Assembly (NCBI GenBank): GCA_023053685.1
Contig: JALIGW010000062.1
Coordinates: 124,001 to 188,000, forward strand
Source: Diadophis punctatus similis
Lineage: Eukaryota; Chordata; Lepidosauria; Squamata; Dipsadidae
Direction: 5' to 3'
DNA: 64,000 bases
Both the position numbers and the translations under genes were made by a program. The notes beneath the pieces were generated by a model. That model did no database searches. It saw only the letters and a list, made by a program, of their open reading frames with translations, and had not been told where the DNA came from. Below, piece after piece: positions 1 to 11,292 of this stretch. Position 1 is the first letter of the stretch. Every line of letters begins with the position of its first letter.

Positions 1-527
1 ACAGCACATGGTGATCAGGAAGCCCATTTCATAGTTTACAAGTATCCTTATGATAACAGTTCTCTCATTTTTGTAATAATTAACAGTGCTGTGAGTTTCT
101 GCTAATTTCCACCAGGACCCATCACATTTTTCTTTATTGGGGTGTTTTACAATACCATTTAAGCACTGTGGACATCTTGTAAAAGCACAAGGTAAATCTT
201 TAGCACAAGAATGCTGTCCATAATACTCAAAAGCCCCGCTTCTGGTTTTAGTTATTTCTTGGCTCTCCTCCCCACCAAACTGGAGTCCAGCCACTGGAGA
301 CTTGTGATGCAGAAGGATATGAAAAGGCAAGATGGAGATCTTTTCCACCAGGCTGCACCTTCCTCTTCAGAGCCAGATTCCAAGCTGGAGTCCAGCGCTC
401 CAATCCCATCTGATGGAATGACTGGGCCCAAACTCCTCTCCAGCTCTTCAATCTCCTGTCTGATTTTCTCTCGTTCCGCCTCGAGTTCCATTGCTGAGAC
501 GCCTGTAAACAAGACATAAAAGTCAAA

Positions 528-612
528 GAATGAATAGAATAGAATTACACAGTATACAGAATAGATTAGAATTAGAATAGAACACAATGTAGAATAGAAT
601 GGAGTGGAGTGG
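528..612. repeat. (AATAG)n-type pentanucleotide microsatellite
   Basis: Imperfect tandem AGAAT/TAGAA units. The tract directly abuts the 3' end of the CR1-like LINE and so looks like its tail. Every other unit carries one extra 5-bp repeat, for example at 7616-7705. Confidence 0.85.
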
Positions 613-1040
613 GACGGAACAGAACTTTATTGTCACTTTAAATGCACACTAATCAGCATACATTAAAATGAAATTTCATTCTTTTCAGCTCTCAAAAGAT
701 AACCATGATGCATATACCCATATACTTATATGACACAGAGAAACATCACAGTGTAGTTTAGATGTATACATGTACAGGGCGAGAGAAATGAATCTTTAGA
801 GTTTACCAGAACGGATGGCATAGGAAAGAAAACTGCTACAGAATCTGATAGTCCTGCTAGAAATACTTTGAAACCTCCTCCCAGAGGGGAGCAACAGAAA
901 CAGACAGTGGAGTGGGGTCTCGAACAATGCTTTGAGCTCTAAGCACATAGCGCTTATAAGCAGTATCCTGAATAACGCTAAGTGAGCTTCTCTGCTGTCA
1001 TCACTACTCTCTGTAGGGACTTTCTATCTGAGGCGCTGCT
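613..1040 (-). mobile_element. CR1-L3/L2-like LINE 3' end with AATAG tail
   Basis: On the plus strand the tract begins ACTTTATTGTCACTTTAAAT and continues through AATGAAATTTCATTC and a CCTCCCAGAGGGGAGCA motif. These are features of the 3' end of CR1-L3/L2-type LINEs, which in snakes carry (AATAG)n tails. It is non-coding and sits in SNAPC4 intron 1. Copies lie at about 7616-8133, 15108-15625, 22123-22640, 29229-29746, 37141-37658, 54556-55073 and 61761-62278. The family is assigned from memory of the consensus; the outer boundary is approximate. Confidence 0.55.
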
Positions 1041-1694
1041 GCCACCAAACCAAATAGGGATACTGTTTGTTTAAACGCTCCCCATCCTGCCTCTGTAAAA
1101 AGCAGCCAGGAGAGGAAGAGAAAGATGTGCTCTGCTCATCCGATGCAGGAAACGCAGACGCTGGTTTGCAGGCTTCACTCTTCATGTACAAAGAGACCAA
1201 TTCAGATTATAAAAAAGGGCTCACCCTCATTTCATTTATGCATTTGATTTATTAATTTATTTTTCACTGCCCAAAGGTCTCTGGGCGGCTCCTCAGAGCA
1301 GTGTTTTTATGACCGATTTTACACCCATTTTCTTGCCATTCGCAGGTGCTTCTGACACGAATAAGCGCCACACGCAAAATAAAGCTCCCGCTCCGAACGT
1401 GTGGATGGGAAAGGAACCCTCGGGAAGGGCCCGAGAGGAAGAGCGGTGGGGAAGGATTGTCCTTTTAAAGAGCCCCACCTGCAAAAACCGCACCCCCACC
1501 TCCGTCCACGGGTCTGCTGCGTTCACACGACAAGTTCGCGGCTGCGGGGCTGGCTCCAGCCCATCCCAGCTGGCTCAATCATAAAGCAAAGCTAATCCAG
1601 CCCTGGCTTCCCGCGGGCCTAGCTGCCGGGCGCCGCTCCCTCGGGCCGAAAGAGGCTGTCGCTGCCCCAACCTGACCGACAGCGCGGGTCCCAC
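1041..1694. other. SNAPC4 intron 1, promoter-proximal part
   Basis: No gene is seen. The stretch contains a short repeat-like piece (1250-1300, CACTGCCCAAAGG...CTGGGCGG, like the tail of squamate CR1/SINE copies) and then becomes GC-rich toward exon 1. A 9-bp insertion CCCGCGCTG near 1297 distinguishes units A3, A5, B1 and B2 from A0, A1, A2 and A4. Confidence 0.6.
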
Positions 1695-1699
1695 CTGCT

Positions 1700-2269
1700 C
1701 AAAGCCGCTACGGCTGGAGGAGCGCTTAGGAACCCTCGGCCGGAAGCGGGGGGAACACGCCGGGTAACGAACCAGGAAGTGACGTCACGCACGGCCTTAA
1801 CGGAACCGGAATTACAACCGCCATTTTCCCGTCTGAGGAAAGAGAAAGCCACACCTACTTTCACCAACTTGGGGCAAACAATCGCCTAGGCTCCGCCCTC
1901 CTGCCCATGCGTCAGCCAATGCGCTGTTCGCTTTCTTTTCCGGGCTTTGCCAATCTGCGGCCGCGGAGCATCATCCAATAGCGGCGCACAACGAGAGGGA
2001 GAGAGCCCGTGTGGTATGAACACGTGATGTCTTGGAAACAGCCAACCAGGAGGAAAAGAAACAGAAAGGGGAGGTTGCAACGTGTGACGGTATTCAATGA
2101 ACGGAGAGGACGCAATCCTCCCGGGGCGCTTCCAGAAGGAGCCGTTCAGTCCGCGCGATCTCCCGCGGCAGACGGTTGGGTTCTGTTGCGTGCCGTAGAA
2201 GAGACCGAACTGTCACGTAGAGGCTCCCCATTCAAGGGCAACCCTCTTCGGCCTCATTACACGATGCGG
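1700..2269 (-). promoter_or_regulatory. SNAPC4 CpG-island promoter, copy A0
   Basis: CpG-rich, TATA-less promoter. Visible sites are GGAAGTGACGTCA (ETS-like site overlapping a perfect CRE, TGACGTCA 1780-1787), CCGCCATTTT (YY1-like, 1818-1827), three plus-orientation CCAAT boxes (1916-1920, 1950-1954, 1975-1979) and a CACGTG E-box (2021-2026). CCAAT boxes on the plus strand facing a minus-strand exon suggest a possibly bidirectional promoter. Factor names follow from motif knowledge; binding is not shown. Confidence 0.65.
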
Positions 2270-2404
2270 CCCTCTCGTGGGCCTCCCTCCCAGTGTCTCC
2301 CCGCCAGACCAGACCTCGGGCGCCCCGGCCTCCCCTCCCTCCCAGGCCTCCCTTCTCCGGAGGACCCTCCCGGACTGCGACTCCCGGCGTCCCCTTCGCC
2401 CTAC

Positions 2405-2620
2405 CTGCATCCGGCCGCATGCGCACTCGAATCGAAAAAGTCCTTCCGTCGTTTCTCTGATTCCCAAACTGAGCGCCTGACCGGCCTCGGTCCCCTTTCG
2501 GCCAAACTCCGCCTCTTCCTCCCCTGGCCCCGCCCCCTGTAGCTCTGCTTTCTTGGTCCGATTTCGGAAGTCGGAAGAAAGCCATCCCAATGGCTGGCGT
2601 CAGGGACCACGCCCCCTACT
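2405..2620 (-). promoter_or_regulatory. Zinc-finger gene exon 1 and GC-box promoter, copy A1
   Basis: On the minus strand a GC box (GGGGGCGGGG, about 2528-2538) and an NRF1-like GCGCATGCGG lead to ATG at 2418-2420. The first five codons (MRPDA) are followed by a phase-1 donor GATGCAG/GTAGGG, so the exon ends at 2405. The same segment is the first exon of the founder zinc-finger gene at 48848. In this array the next exon downstream is SNAPC4-like exon 2 of A0 (359-502). Its GCGTCTCAGCAATGG start is in frame with this phase-1 donor. The transcription start is not determined. Confidence 0.6.
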
Positions 2621-3486
2621 CGACCCTTCAGCAGCCGCCTTCCTTCCATCTGCGTTCGTCCCCTCGCTTGGCTCCTCCCTTGCACCGCTGGCTCCGCCCC
2701 TCAGCTCCCTCCTCCCCGCCCTGCATGGCGGAATTGGGGCGAGGGGCTGGTGGGCGAATGGAGGATTCCCAAAGGGGCTGCAATGGATGGGAATGGATGG
2801 AAGGTTCCCTCGCCGGCCTCGGCTTTCGTGTCCCGGAACCCTTTCTGCCTCCCCGGAGCTACTCGCTACCCCGCCTGCAGCCACGTGGGCATCTCGGGGT
2901 GGCCCCCTTTCCTCCTGGCACCCCCAGTCCAGGTACTCCCTGGCATCAAGATCTGCTTTGTCTCCCCGCTGGAAGGAAGGGAGAGATCGCGCTCGTTATT
3001 GCCAGCCTCAAAAGAAGCCTTGAATATAGCGATCCCTCTGTGTATTATAAGGATTATGAATTAAATTTCACGGCCACCTGATGCCCGGAGACTCCTGGCA
3101 GTTTCCTAATGATATAACTCGTTTTTGTTCTTGTGGGGCACCTACATTGTGAGAGGGGATGACGGGACAAATAATTAAGGGAAGAGGATAAAAGTGATTG
3201 CTGTAAAACTGTAATCAGGGCCTTGGTGGCTTTCAAAGCCAGGGTCCTTCTATCTTGGTGCCAAAATAAAAATATATTCTTGTATTCTGTTTGGCAATCA
3301 ATCGGCTTCAACACCAAGCTAAGGTCCAGTTTTGGGGACAACACAACGTCCCTTCCAGCTCTGTTGTCTTCTGTTCCGTTCCATTCCTCATCTTATCCTG
3401 ATAATTAAAGGGTATTGGCCCCCAGGCAGAACCTTGGGGTACCCCACTGCCTATTTCCTTCTATGTGGAAGGGAAGTTCCTTTAAG
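2621..3486. other. Short-form intergenic spacer, A1
   Basis: The GC-rich CpG-island shoulder runs to about 2960; an AT-richer stretch follows. Plus-strand open frames here look like composition artefacts: they shift between units through a 4-bp indel near 2975. The short form joins GTGATT to G and then CTGTAAAACTG near 3205, where long-form units carry 493 bp more. Confidence 0.6.
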
Positions 3487-3552
3487 GCAGGGGTGGGGAG
3501 CTATGCCCCCTTTATGACCTGTGGACTTCAACTCCCAGAATTCCTGAGCCAA
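3487..3552. repeat. Squamate interspersed-repeat fragment
   Basis: The segment from CAGGGGTGGGGAGCTATGCC through GGACTTCAACTCCCAGAATT resembles an abundant squamate hAT-type non-autonomous repeat. It is a fragment with one terminus only. Every unit carries a copy (for example 11063-11128, 18079-18144, 57635-57700). Confidence 0.45.
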
Positions 3553-3716
3553 GTGTTTTGTACATATTCTGGATGGATTCTCTTACTGTTTACTTACCTA
3601 TTTTGACTTGCATGCTTGTTCAATCACCCACAATGCTACTCTTCCCTGAAGTTCAAGAGCTGAGTGTTTACTGCCTGATTCCCTTCCAGTCACCAATGCA
3701 GTTTGTTTCGGCAGAT

Positions 3717-5130
3717 ATATTTTTTTTTTAATTATTTTTTATGTACACAAAGACTTGACATGACAACATACAAACATATAGTCTTAGGAATCCCACTTCC
3801 TATCTTGCTTATAGCTAAAGATCAGTACAAAATTTCGTATACCTATATTGTAAATATTTACATTTCTAATTCATTTCAGTATCCATTTCTTCCATATATT
3901 CATCAGTGTAAGTTATCTTATTTACTAAATCCTTACTTCTATCATAATTTAACTAACAATTCTCTATATTATCTAATAATATAATAGTATAATAATATAA
4001 TATTGAATTAAATATTACTCAATATTTAATCTCATTTAATTATTATATCACAACGTAGAATATTCCAATTTCTAATTAGCTTTGTATTCTATTTCATCTA
4101 ACTCCCATATAAATTTCTTTAATACATTCTCAATCCTCTATTTCTAATTACATTTATTTAGGAATCTATCTTCTCCATTGTGTAGAGACCCATATACATA
4201 TATATCTAACCTATCTTTACTATTCATTTCATAACTCCGCATCACTATTGTTTCTATAAATTAGATTTCTCACCATATGCCATATAATTTATACTCTACC
4301 ACACTTTAATATATTTTATTATCTACTTGAAATATATATGATTTTTTATAATAATATTGCATCAATGTCCAATTTTCAAAGCTTCATAAGTATTCTATTT
4401 CTCTTTTTTAGTATATTGGAGTCCATTTATGTTAATAGAAATCAATTTGATTTCTTCTCTCATTTTTATTTATATTGTTTTCTTGTTCTAGTTTCCCTTA
4501 ATATCCTTCCTGTAGTTCTTTCTTGCTCTGTTTTTTCTTTTTCCTGTATTCTTTTTTCTCCTCTGTCTTTCGTTCTTTCCTCTATCACTCCTCCTCCTGA
4601 CTGGTACCTTTCAATTCCTCCTTACTTTCTTCTTTACTTTCTTCTTCACCTTCCATCTCGAAATATTGTTCATGAAATTCATGAGTTTTCTCAATTGAAT
4701 CTATTTTAACTTTCCTTCCTCGCCATGTCACTAAAATGCCCTCTGGCATCAGCCAGCTAAATGTTTCCTTCTGTTTTATCAGTTGGGAAGTTAAAAATCG
4801 ATATTGTCTTCTAAGATTCCTAACCCGTCTTGGAATCTGCTTTAATACTATTATCTCCCTTCCTTTGTACTGAAATGTTTCTTCCCTGGTTCTATTGTAA
4901 ATGCTATCTCTGACTGCCTTTTTTATCAATTTTACGTGTATTTCTTTTGGTAATTTATGTCACCGCATGTAATTCGTGTTCACTCTAAAGGCCTCATCTA
5001 TTTCTCTTATTATTTCTTGCTTATCACGCTGCATTATTAGTGCTAATAGTTCCGCTATCTTTTCGTCTGTGTTTTCATCTTCATCTTCTTGGATATTCTG
5101 AAATGGAGACTGGCTGCTCTGTTGAGTTCC
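3717..5130 (-). mobile_element. LINE-1 fragment, internally deleted, A1
   Basis: Minus strand. The end of ORF1 (4585-5040) encodes a recognisable L1 ORF1p C-terminal domain (YKGREIIVLKQIPRRVRNL, then WLMPEGILVTW and KIDSIEKTHEF). An in-frame TGA at 4960-4962 interrupts it. A short AG-rich inter-ORF region leads to an ORF2-like start (ATG 4461-4463, reading EEIKLISINING...), which soon decays into AT-rich sequence ending in poly(T) at 3720, that is, the minus-strand poly(A) tail. Most of ORF2 is missing. This is a dead copy fixed before the amplification. Confidence 0.75.
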
Positions 5131-5136
5131 TCATCA

Positions 5137-5239
5137 TTGTGTCCAGGAAAACACATTGTAAAAAAAACCTCACGAGTTCAAAAAATTTGATTGAACTTGC
5201 GAGAAGGTTTTTTTTTACAACGAGTTTCCCTGGACACAA
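5137..5239. mobile_element. 103-bp fold-back element, A1
   Basis: Near-palindrome with ends TTGTGTCCAGG and CCTGGACACAA. The arms run through TTGTAAAAAAAACCTC and its complement to a small centre around AAAAAATTTGATT. Structure and size fit a miniature inverted-repeat element. No clear target duplication is visible. Confidence 0.6.
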
Positions 5240-5323
5240 CGGCAAGGAACGCGATGGAGCTGGAAAGGTAAGATGAGTGTCTCGCTTCTCGCCCGCCCCA
5301 CCTGCCAGAAATTCAGGTCTCTA

Positions 5324-5401
5324 CCCCTGATAATAAGGCCACCCCCTTATTTTGGGGGTCAAAAGAAAATAAGACCCTGTCTTATTTTCACGGAAACAGG
5401 G
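5324..5401. mobile_element. 78-bp MITE with TA target duplication, A1
   Basis: Ends CCCCTGATAATAAGG and CTTATTTTCACGGAAACAGG(G), flanked by TA at 5322-5323 and 5402-5403, which is mariner-like. The internal AAAATAAGAC motifs match a common tetrapod short mariner-type repeat. It inserted just downstream of the zinc-finger array and cuts an extra degenerate finger (reading ECVECEQSFKRNDHLQRHL) that follows the array stop. Confidence 0.65.
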
Positions 5402-5458
5402 TAGATGCCTTTGAAGATGGTCATTTCTTTTGAAGGATTGTTCACATTCCACACATTC

Positions 5459-6739
<1,281 letters not shown>

Positions 6740-6745
6740 TTTCTA

Positions 6746-6883
6746 GCCATTGCATTGCTTCCTTCTTTTTAGTCAAACCTGTATTTCTATAAAGATGAAC
6801 GTTAGAAAAGAAAACATGGCCAGAAGTGCAACAATATTCAAAGGCAGCCCTTCCCAATGCAGAATTCCGACTTGGTTACTTGC
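6746..6883 (-). other. Junction between SNAPC4 exon 3 and the zinc-finger array, A1
   Basis: This 138-bp stretch contains a possible 97-nt intron. A GC-type donor (GACATG/GCAAGT, 6883) faces a good acceptor (TTCTAAC branch-like motif, pyrimidine tract, TTATAG at 6787-6789). Splicing there would read into a stop after five codons. The only acceptor that joins exon 3 in frame to the fingers is the CTAG at 6743-6746, whose upstream sequence is purine-rich and therefore weak. Confidence 0.4.
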
Positions 6884-8923
6884 CATGTCAAGTTGAATAT
6901 CAGATTCATCCTCTTCCAGGTCATCTGAGGAGAGAAGATATAAATGTGAGAGAAAGAAACATTTTAATTATTTATGAAATTTATATGCAGCCCATTTGGC
7001 AGTTCCAGTCAACTTTGGGCGACTTGGAATGTAAAGACTTCAAAAGATAACTTGGAAACAAGGGGCTCCTTAGGACTGCGTTGCTGAGACAGCACATGGT
7101 GATCAGGAAGCCCATTTCATAGTTTACAAGTATCCTTATGATAACAGTTCTCTCATTTTTGTAATAATTAACAGTGCTGTGAGTTTCTGCTAATTTCCAC
7201 CAGGACCCATCACATTTTTCTTTATTGGGGTGTTTTACAATACCATTTAAGCACTGTGGACATCTTGTAAAAGCACAAGGTAAATCTTTAGCACAAGAAT
7301 GCTGTCCATAATACTCAAAAGCCCCGCTTCTGGTTTTAGTTATTTCTTGGCTCTCCTCCCCACCAAACTGGAGTCCAGCCACTGGAGACTTGTGATGCAG
7401 AAGGATATGAAAAGGCAAGATGGAGATCTTTTCCACCAGGCTGCACCTTCCTCTTCAGAGCCAGATTCCAAGCTGGAGTCCAGCGCTCCAATCCCATCTG
7501 ATGGAATGACTGGGCCCAAACTCCTCTCCAGCTCTTCAATCTCCTGTCTGATTTTCTCTCGTTCCGCCTCGAGTTCCATTGCTGAGACGCCTGTAAACAA
7601 GACATAAAAGTCAAAGAATGAATAGAATAGAATAGAATTACACAGTATACAGAATAGATTAGAATTAGAATAGAACACAATGTAGAATAGAATGGAGTGG
7701 AGTGGGACGGAACAGAACTTTATTGTCACTTTAAATGCACACTAATCAGCATACATTAAAATGAAATTTCATTCTTTTCAGCTCTCAAAAGATAACCATG
7801 ATGCATATACCCATATACTTATATGACACAGAGAAACATCACAGTGTAGTTTAGATGTATACATGTACAGGGCGAGAGAAATGAATCTTTAGAGTTTACC
7901 AGAACGGATGGCATAGGAAAGAAAACTGCTACAGAATCTGATAGTCCTGCTAGAAATACTTTGAAACCTCCTCCCAGAGGGGAGCAACAGAAACAGACAG
8001 TGGAGTGGGGTCTCGAACAATGCTTTGAGCTCTAAGCACATAGCGCTTATAAGCAGTATCCTGAATAACGCTAAGTGAGCTTCTCTGCTGTCATCACTAC
8101 TCTCTGTAGGGACTTTCTATCTGAGGCGCTGCTGCCACCAAACCAAATAGGGATACTGTTTGTTTAAACGCTCCCCATCCTGCCTCTGTAAAAAGCAGCC
8201 AGGAGAGGAAGAGAAAGATGTGCTCTGCTCATCCGATGCAGGAAACGCAGACGCTGGTTTGCAGGCTTCACTCTTCATGTACAAAGAGACCAATTCAGAT
8301 TATAAAAAAGGGCTCACCCTCATTTCATTTATGCATTTGATTTATTAATTTATTTTTCACTGCCCAAAGGTCTCTGGGCGGCTCCTCAGAGCAGTGTTTT
8401 TATGACCGATTTTACACCCATTTTCTTGCCATTCGCAGGTGCTTCTGACACGAATAAGCGCCACACGCAAAATAAAGCTCCCGCTCCGAACGTGTGGATG
8501 GGAAAGGAACCCTCGGGAAGGGCCCGAGAGGAAGAGCGGTGGGGAAGGATTGTCCTTTTAAAGAGCCCCACCTGCAAAAACCGCACCCCCACCTCCGTCC
8601 ACGGGTCTGCTGCGTTCACACGACAAGTTCGCGGCTGCGGGGCTGGCTCCAGCCCATCCCAGCTGGCTCAATCATAAAGCAAAGCTAATCCAGCCCTGGC
8701 TTCCCGCGGGCCTAGCTGCCGGGCGCCGCTCCCTCGGGCCGAAAGAGGCTGTCGCTGCCCCAACCTGACCGACAGCGCGGGTCCCACCTGCTCAAAGCCG
8801 CTACGGCTGGAGGAGCGCTTAGGAACCCTCGGCCGGAAGCGGGGGGAACACGCCGGGTAACGAACCAGGAAGTGACGTCACGCACGGCCTTAACGGAACC
8901 GGAATTACAACCGCCATTTTCCC
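6884..8923 (-). pseudogene. SNAPC4: SNAPC4 5' exons 1-3 (fragment), copy A1
   Basis: Exon 3 is 6884-6924, exon 2 is 7447-7590, and exon 1 ends at 8788. Exon 3 starts after TTCTCTCCTCAG. It joins exon 2 in phase 1 to give SEEDDLEEDESDIQLDM; the QLDM end matches the QLNM of human SNAPC4. Homology stops exactly at the ATG/GCAAGT boundary, which argues for a genuine exon end with a GC donor. Exon 4 onward is replaced by the zinc-finger array only 145 bp away. The fragment keeps the segment N-terminal to the Myb region and would make at most a short acidic coiled-coil peptide. Confidence 0.75.
6972..7030. repeat. CR1/SINE-tail-like fragment in SNAPC4 intron 2
   Basis: AAATTTATATGCAGCCCATT followed by CAACTTTGGGCGACTTGG resembles the widespread squamate CR1/SINE 3' tail (AAATTTATATGCCGCCC...GGGCGGC). 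It is short and degenerate, and is repeated in every unit. Confidence 0.4.
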
Positions 8924-9362
8924 GTCTGAGGAAAGAGAAAGCCACACCTACTTTCACCAACTTGGGGCAAACAATCGCCTAGGCTCCGCCCTCCTGCCCA
9001 TGCGTCAGCCAATGCGCTGTTCGCTTTCTTTTCCGGGCTTTGCCAATCTGCGGCCGCGGAGCATCATCCAATAGCGGCGCACAACGAGAGGGAGAGAGCC
9101 CGTGTGGTATGAACACGTGATGTCTTGGAAACAGCCAACCAGGAGGAAAAGAAACAGAAAGGGGAGGTTGCAACGTGTGACGGTATTCAATGAACGGAGA
9201 GGACGCAATCCTCCCGGGGCGCTTCCAGAAGGAGCCGTTCAGTCCGCGCGATCTCCCGCGGCAGACGGTTGGGTTCTGTTGCGTGCCGTAGAAGAGACCG
9301 AACTGTCACGTAGAGGCTCCCCATTCAAGGGCAACCCTCTTCGGCCTCATTACACGATGCGG
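8793..9362 (-). promoter_or_regulatory. SNAPC4 CpG-island promoter, copy A1
   Basis: Same layout as copy A0: CRE/ETS, YY1-like site, three CCAAT boxes and E-box all intact. It ends at the unit junction CGG (9360-9362), about 120 bp from the zinc-finger exon 1 of the next unit. The two minus-strand promoters therefore lie in series. Confidence 0.65.
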
Positions 9363-9483
9363 CCCTCTCGTGGGCCTCCCCGCCAGACCAGACCTCGGGC
9401 GCCCCGGCCTCCCCTCCCTCCCAGGCCTCCCTTCTCCGGAGGACCCTCCCGGACTGCGACTCCCGGCGTCCCCTTCGCCCTAC

Positions 9484-9699
9484 CTGCATCCGGCCGCATG
9501 CGCACTCGAATCGAAAAAGTCCTTCCGTCGTTTCTCTGATTCCCAAACTGAGCGCCTGACCGGCCTCGGTCCCCTTTCGGCCAAACTCCGCCTCTTCCTG
9601 CCCTGGCCCCGCCCCCTGTAGCTCTGCTTTCTTGGTCCGATTTCGGAAGTCGGAAGAAAGCCATCCCAATGGCTGGCGTCAGGGACCACGCCCCCTACT
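9484..9699 (-). promoter_or_regulatory. Zinc-finger exon 1 and promoter, copy A2
   Basis: ATG at 9497-9499, donor at 9484. The sites match copy A1 apart from a C-to-G change beside the GC box. Its nearest downstream exon is SNAPC4-like exon 2 at 7447-7590. Confidence 0.6.
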
Positions 9700-10282
9700 C
9701 GACCCTTCAGCAGCCGCCTTCCTTCCATCTGCGTTCCTCCCCTCGCTTGGCTCCTCCCTTGCGCCGCTGGCTCCACCCCTCAGCTCCCTCCTCCCCGCCC
9801 TGCATGGCGGAATTGGGGCGAGGGGCTGGTGGGCGAATGGAGGATTCCCAAAGGGGCTGCAATGGATGGGAATGGATGGAGGGTTCCCTCGCCGGCCTCG
9901 GCTTTCGTGTCCCGGAACCCTTTCTGCCTCCCCGGAGCTGCTCGCTACCCCGCCTGCAGCCACGTGGGCATCTCGGGGTGGCCCCCTTTCCTCCTGGCAC
10001 CCCCAGTCCAGGTACTCCCTGGCATCAAGACCTGCTTTGTCTCCCCGCTGGAAGGAAGGAAGGGGGAGATCGCCCTCTTTATTGCCAGCCTCAAAAGAAG
10101 CCTTGAATATAGCGATCCCTCTGTGTATTATAAGGATTATGAATTAAATTTCACGGCCACCTGATCCCCGGAGACTCCTGGCAGTTTCCTAATGATATAA
10201 CTCGTTTTTGTTCTTGTGGGGCACCTACATTGTGAGAGGGCATGACGGGACAAATAATTTAGGGAAGAGGATAAAAGTGATT

Positions 10283-10775
10283 TCAGAATACTATTTGTTT
10301 TCATTTTGTTGTTTAGGAACTTCTGGGTAGTTGATCTCCTTCCCTTATTTTCCTTTGTGGAATACTTTTCATGGTACCTGAGCGTAATCATAATTTAGTC
10401 CACCTTCCTGGGTGCTTACCTGGACCTTTCTCACTTCTCATTCTGGACCCTTTGACACTCTTGCAATTGTTTTCTGAACCCTCCGACTTCCACAGAAGCA
10501 AAAAACTTACCTGTCGGAAACCACTTAGCCAGGATGTTGAATGCAAGAATAGCTCGCTTTCAACAAAATCCCCAAAACTACATAGCTAGAAACTAGAAAT
10601 TTTGCAAGATATCCATAATCTGCGGTAGGCAACAGGTAGTGTGATATTTAGCTTTTTTGCATAGCAAGTGTAAAAGCTTTTGGGAGGGGGGCTGTAATCC
10701 AGGTAATCAATAAATATTATAGGCATTATTAGGGGGAGGCAAGTGTGTGTGTCTCACCTATGAGTATAAAATTTC
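10283..10775. other. 493-bp long-form spacer segment, A2
   Basis: Unique-looking AT-rich sequence without a recognisable gene, shared only with A5 (31896-32388) and B1 (49647-50139). Short-form units replace it by a single G. B1 sits next to the founder gene and has it, so the long form is probably ancestral and the short form a deletion. Confidence 0.75.
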
Positions 10776-11292
10776 CTGTAAAACTGTAATCAGGGCCTTG
10801 GTGGCCTTCAAAGCCAGGGTCCTTCTATCTTGGTGCCAAAATAAAAATATATTCTTGTATTCTGTTTGGCAATCAATCGGCTTCAACACTAAGCTAAGGT
10901 CCAGTTTTGGGGACAACACAACGTCCCTTCCAGCTCTGTTGTCTTCTGTTCCGTTCCATTCCTCATCTTATCCTGATAATTAAAGGGTATTGGCCCCCAG
11001 GCAGAACCTTGGGGTACCCCACTGCCTATTTCCTTCTATGTGGAAGGGAAGTTCCTTTAAGGCAGGGGTGGGGAGCTATGCCCCCTTTATGACCTGTGGA
11101 CTTCAACTCCCAGAATTCCTGAGCCAAGTGTTTTGTACATATTCTGGATGGATTCTCTTACTGTTTACTTACCTATTTTGACTTGCATGCTTGTTCAATC
11201 ACCCACAATGCTACTCTTCCCTGAAGTTCAAGAGCTGAGTGTTTACTGCCTGATTCCCTTCCAGTCACCAATGCAGTTTGTTTCGGCAGATA

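Larger units (their letters stand above)
359..1830 (-). pseudogene. SNAPC4: SNAPC4 5' exons 1-2 (fragment; exon 3 lies outside the window)
   Basis: Exon 2 is 359-502. It has an acceptor ending TTTACAG, an ATG at 489-491 and a phase-1 donor AAG/GTGCAG. Exon 1 is untranslated and ends at 1695 with donor GAGCAG/GTGGGA; its start is unknown. The encoded N-terminus (AEREKIRQEIEELERSLGP, then SSLESGSEE) is a short coiled coil plus an acidic stretch. As I recall it, this aligns with the N-terminus of SNAPC4/SNAP190, the large subunit of the complex that recruits RNA polymerases II and III to snRNA promoters. The Myb repeats and the rest of the protein are absent from the window, so this is a 5' fragment. 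Confidence 0.75.
1..2269. repeat. Amplicon unit A0 (partial, right end only)
   Basis: Right-hand third of the tandem unit: SNAPC4-like exon 2, the CR1-like LINE in intron 1, SNAPC4 exon 1 and its promoter. It is nearly identical to the same part of the next units, but the AATAG tract is one 5-bp unit shorter. It ends at the CGG junction (2267-2269), where the next unit begins. Confidence 0.95.

Noticed and set aside
2553..3081. Plus-strand frames of 111-171 codons starting near 2553-2750
   Set aside because: Pro/Ser/Arg-rich frames in a CpG island. The frame shifts between units through a 4-bp indel and no domain is visible.
4338..4709. Plus-strand 123-codon hydrophobic frame (possible membrane protein)
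   Set aside because: It is antisense to the degenerate LINE-1 ORF1/ORF2 region; the hydrophobicity comes from T-rich sequence.
6981..7436. Minus-strand 151-codon frame present in every unit
   Set aside because: It lies in SNAPC4 intron 2, overlaps a CR1-like repeat fragment at one end and runs past the exon 2 donor. Its presence in all units reflects recent copying, not selection, and no family is recognised.
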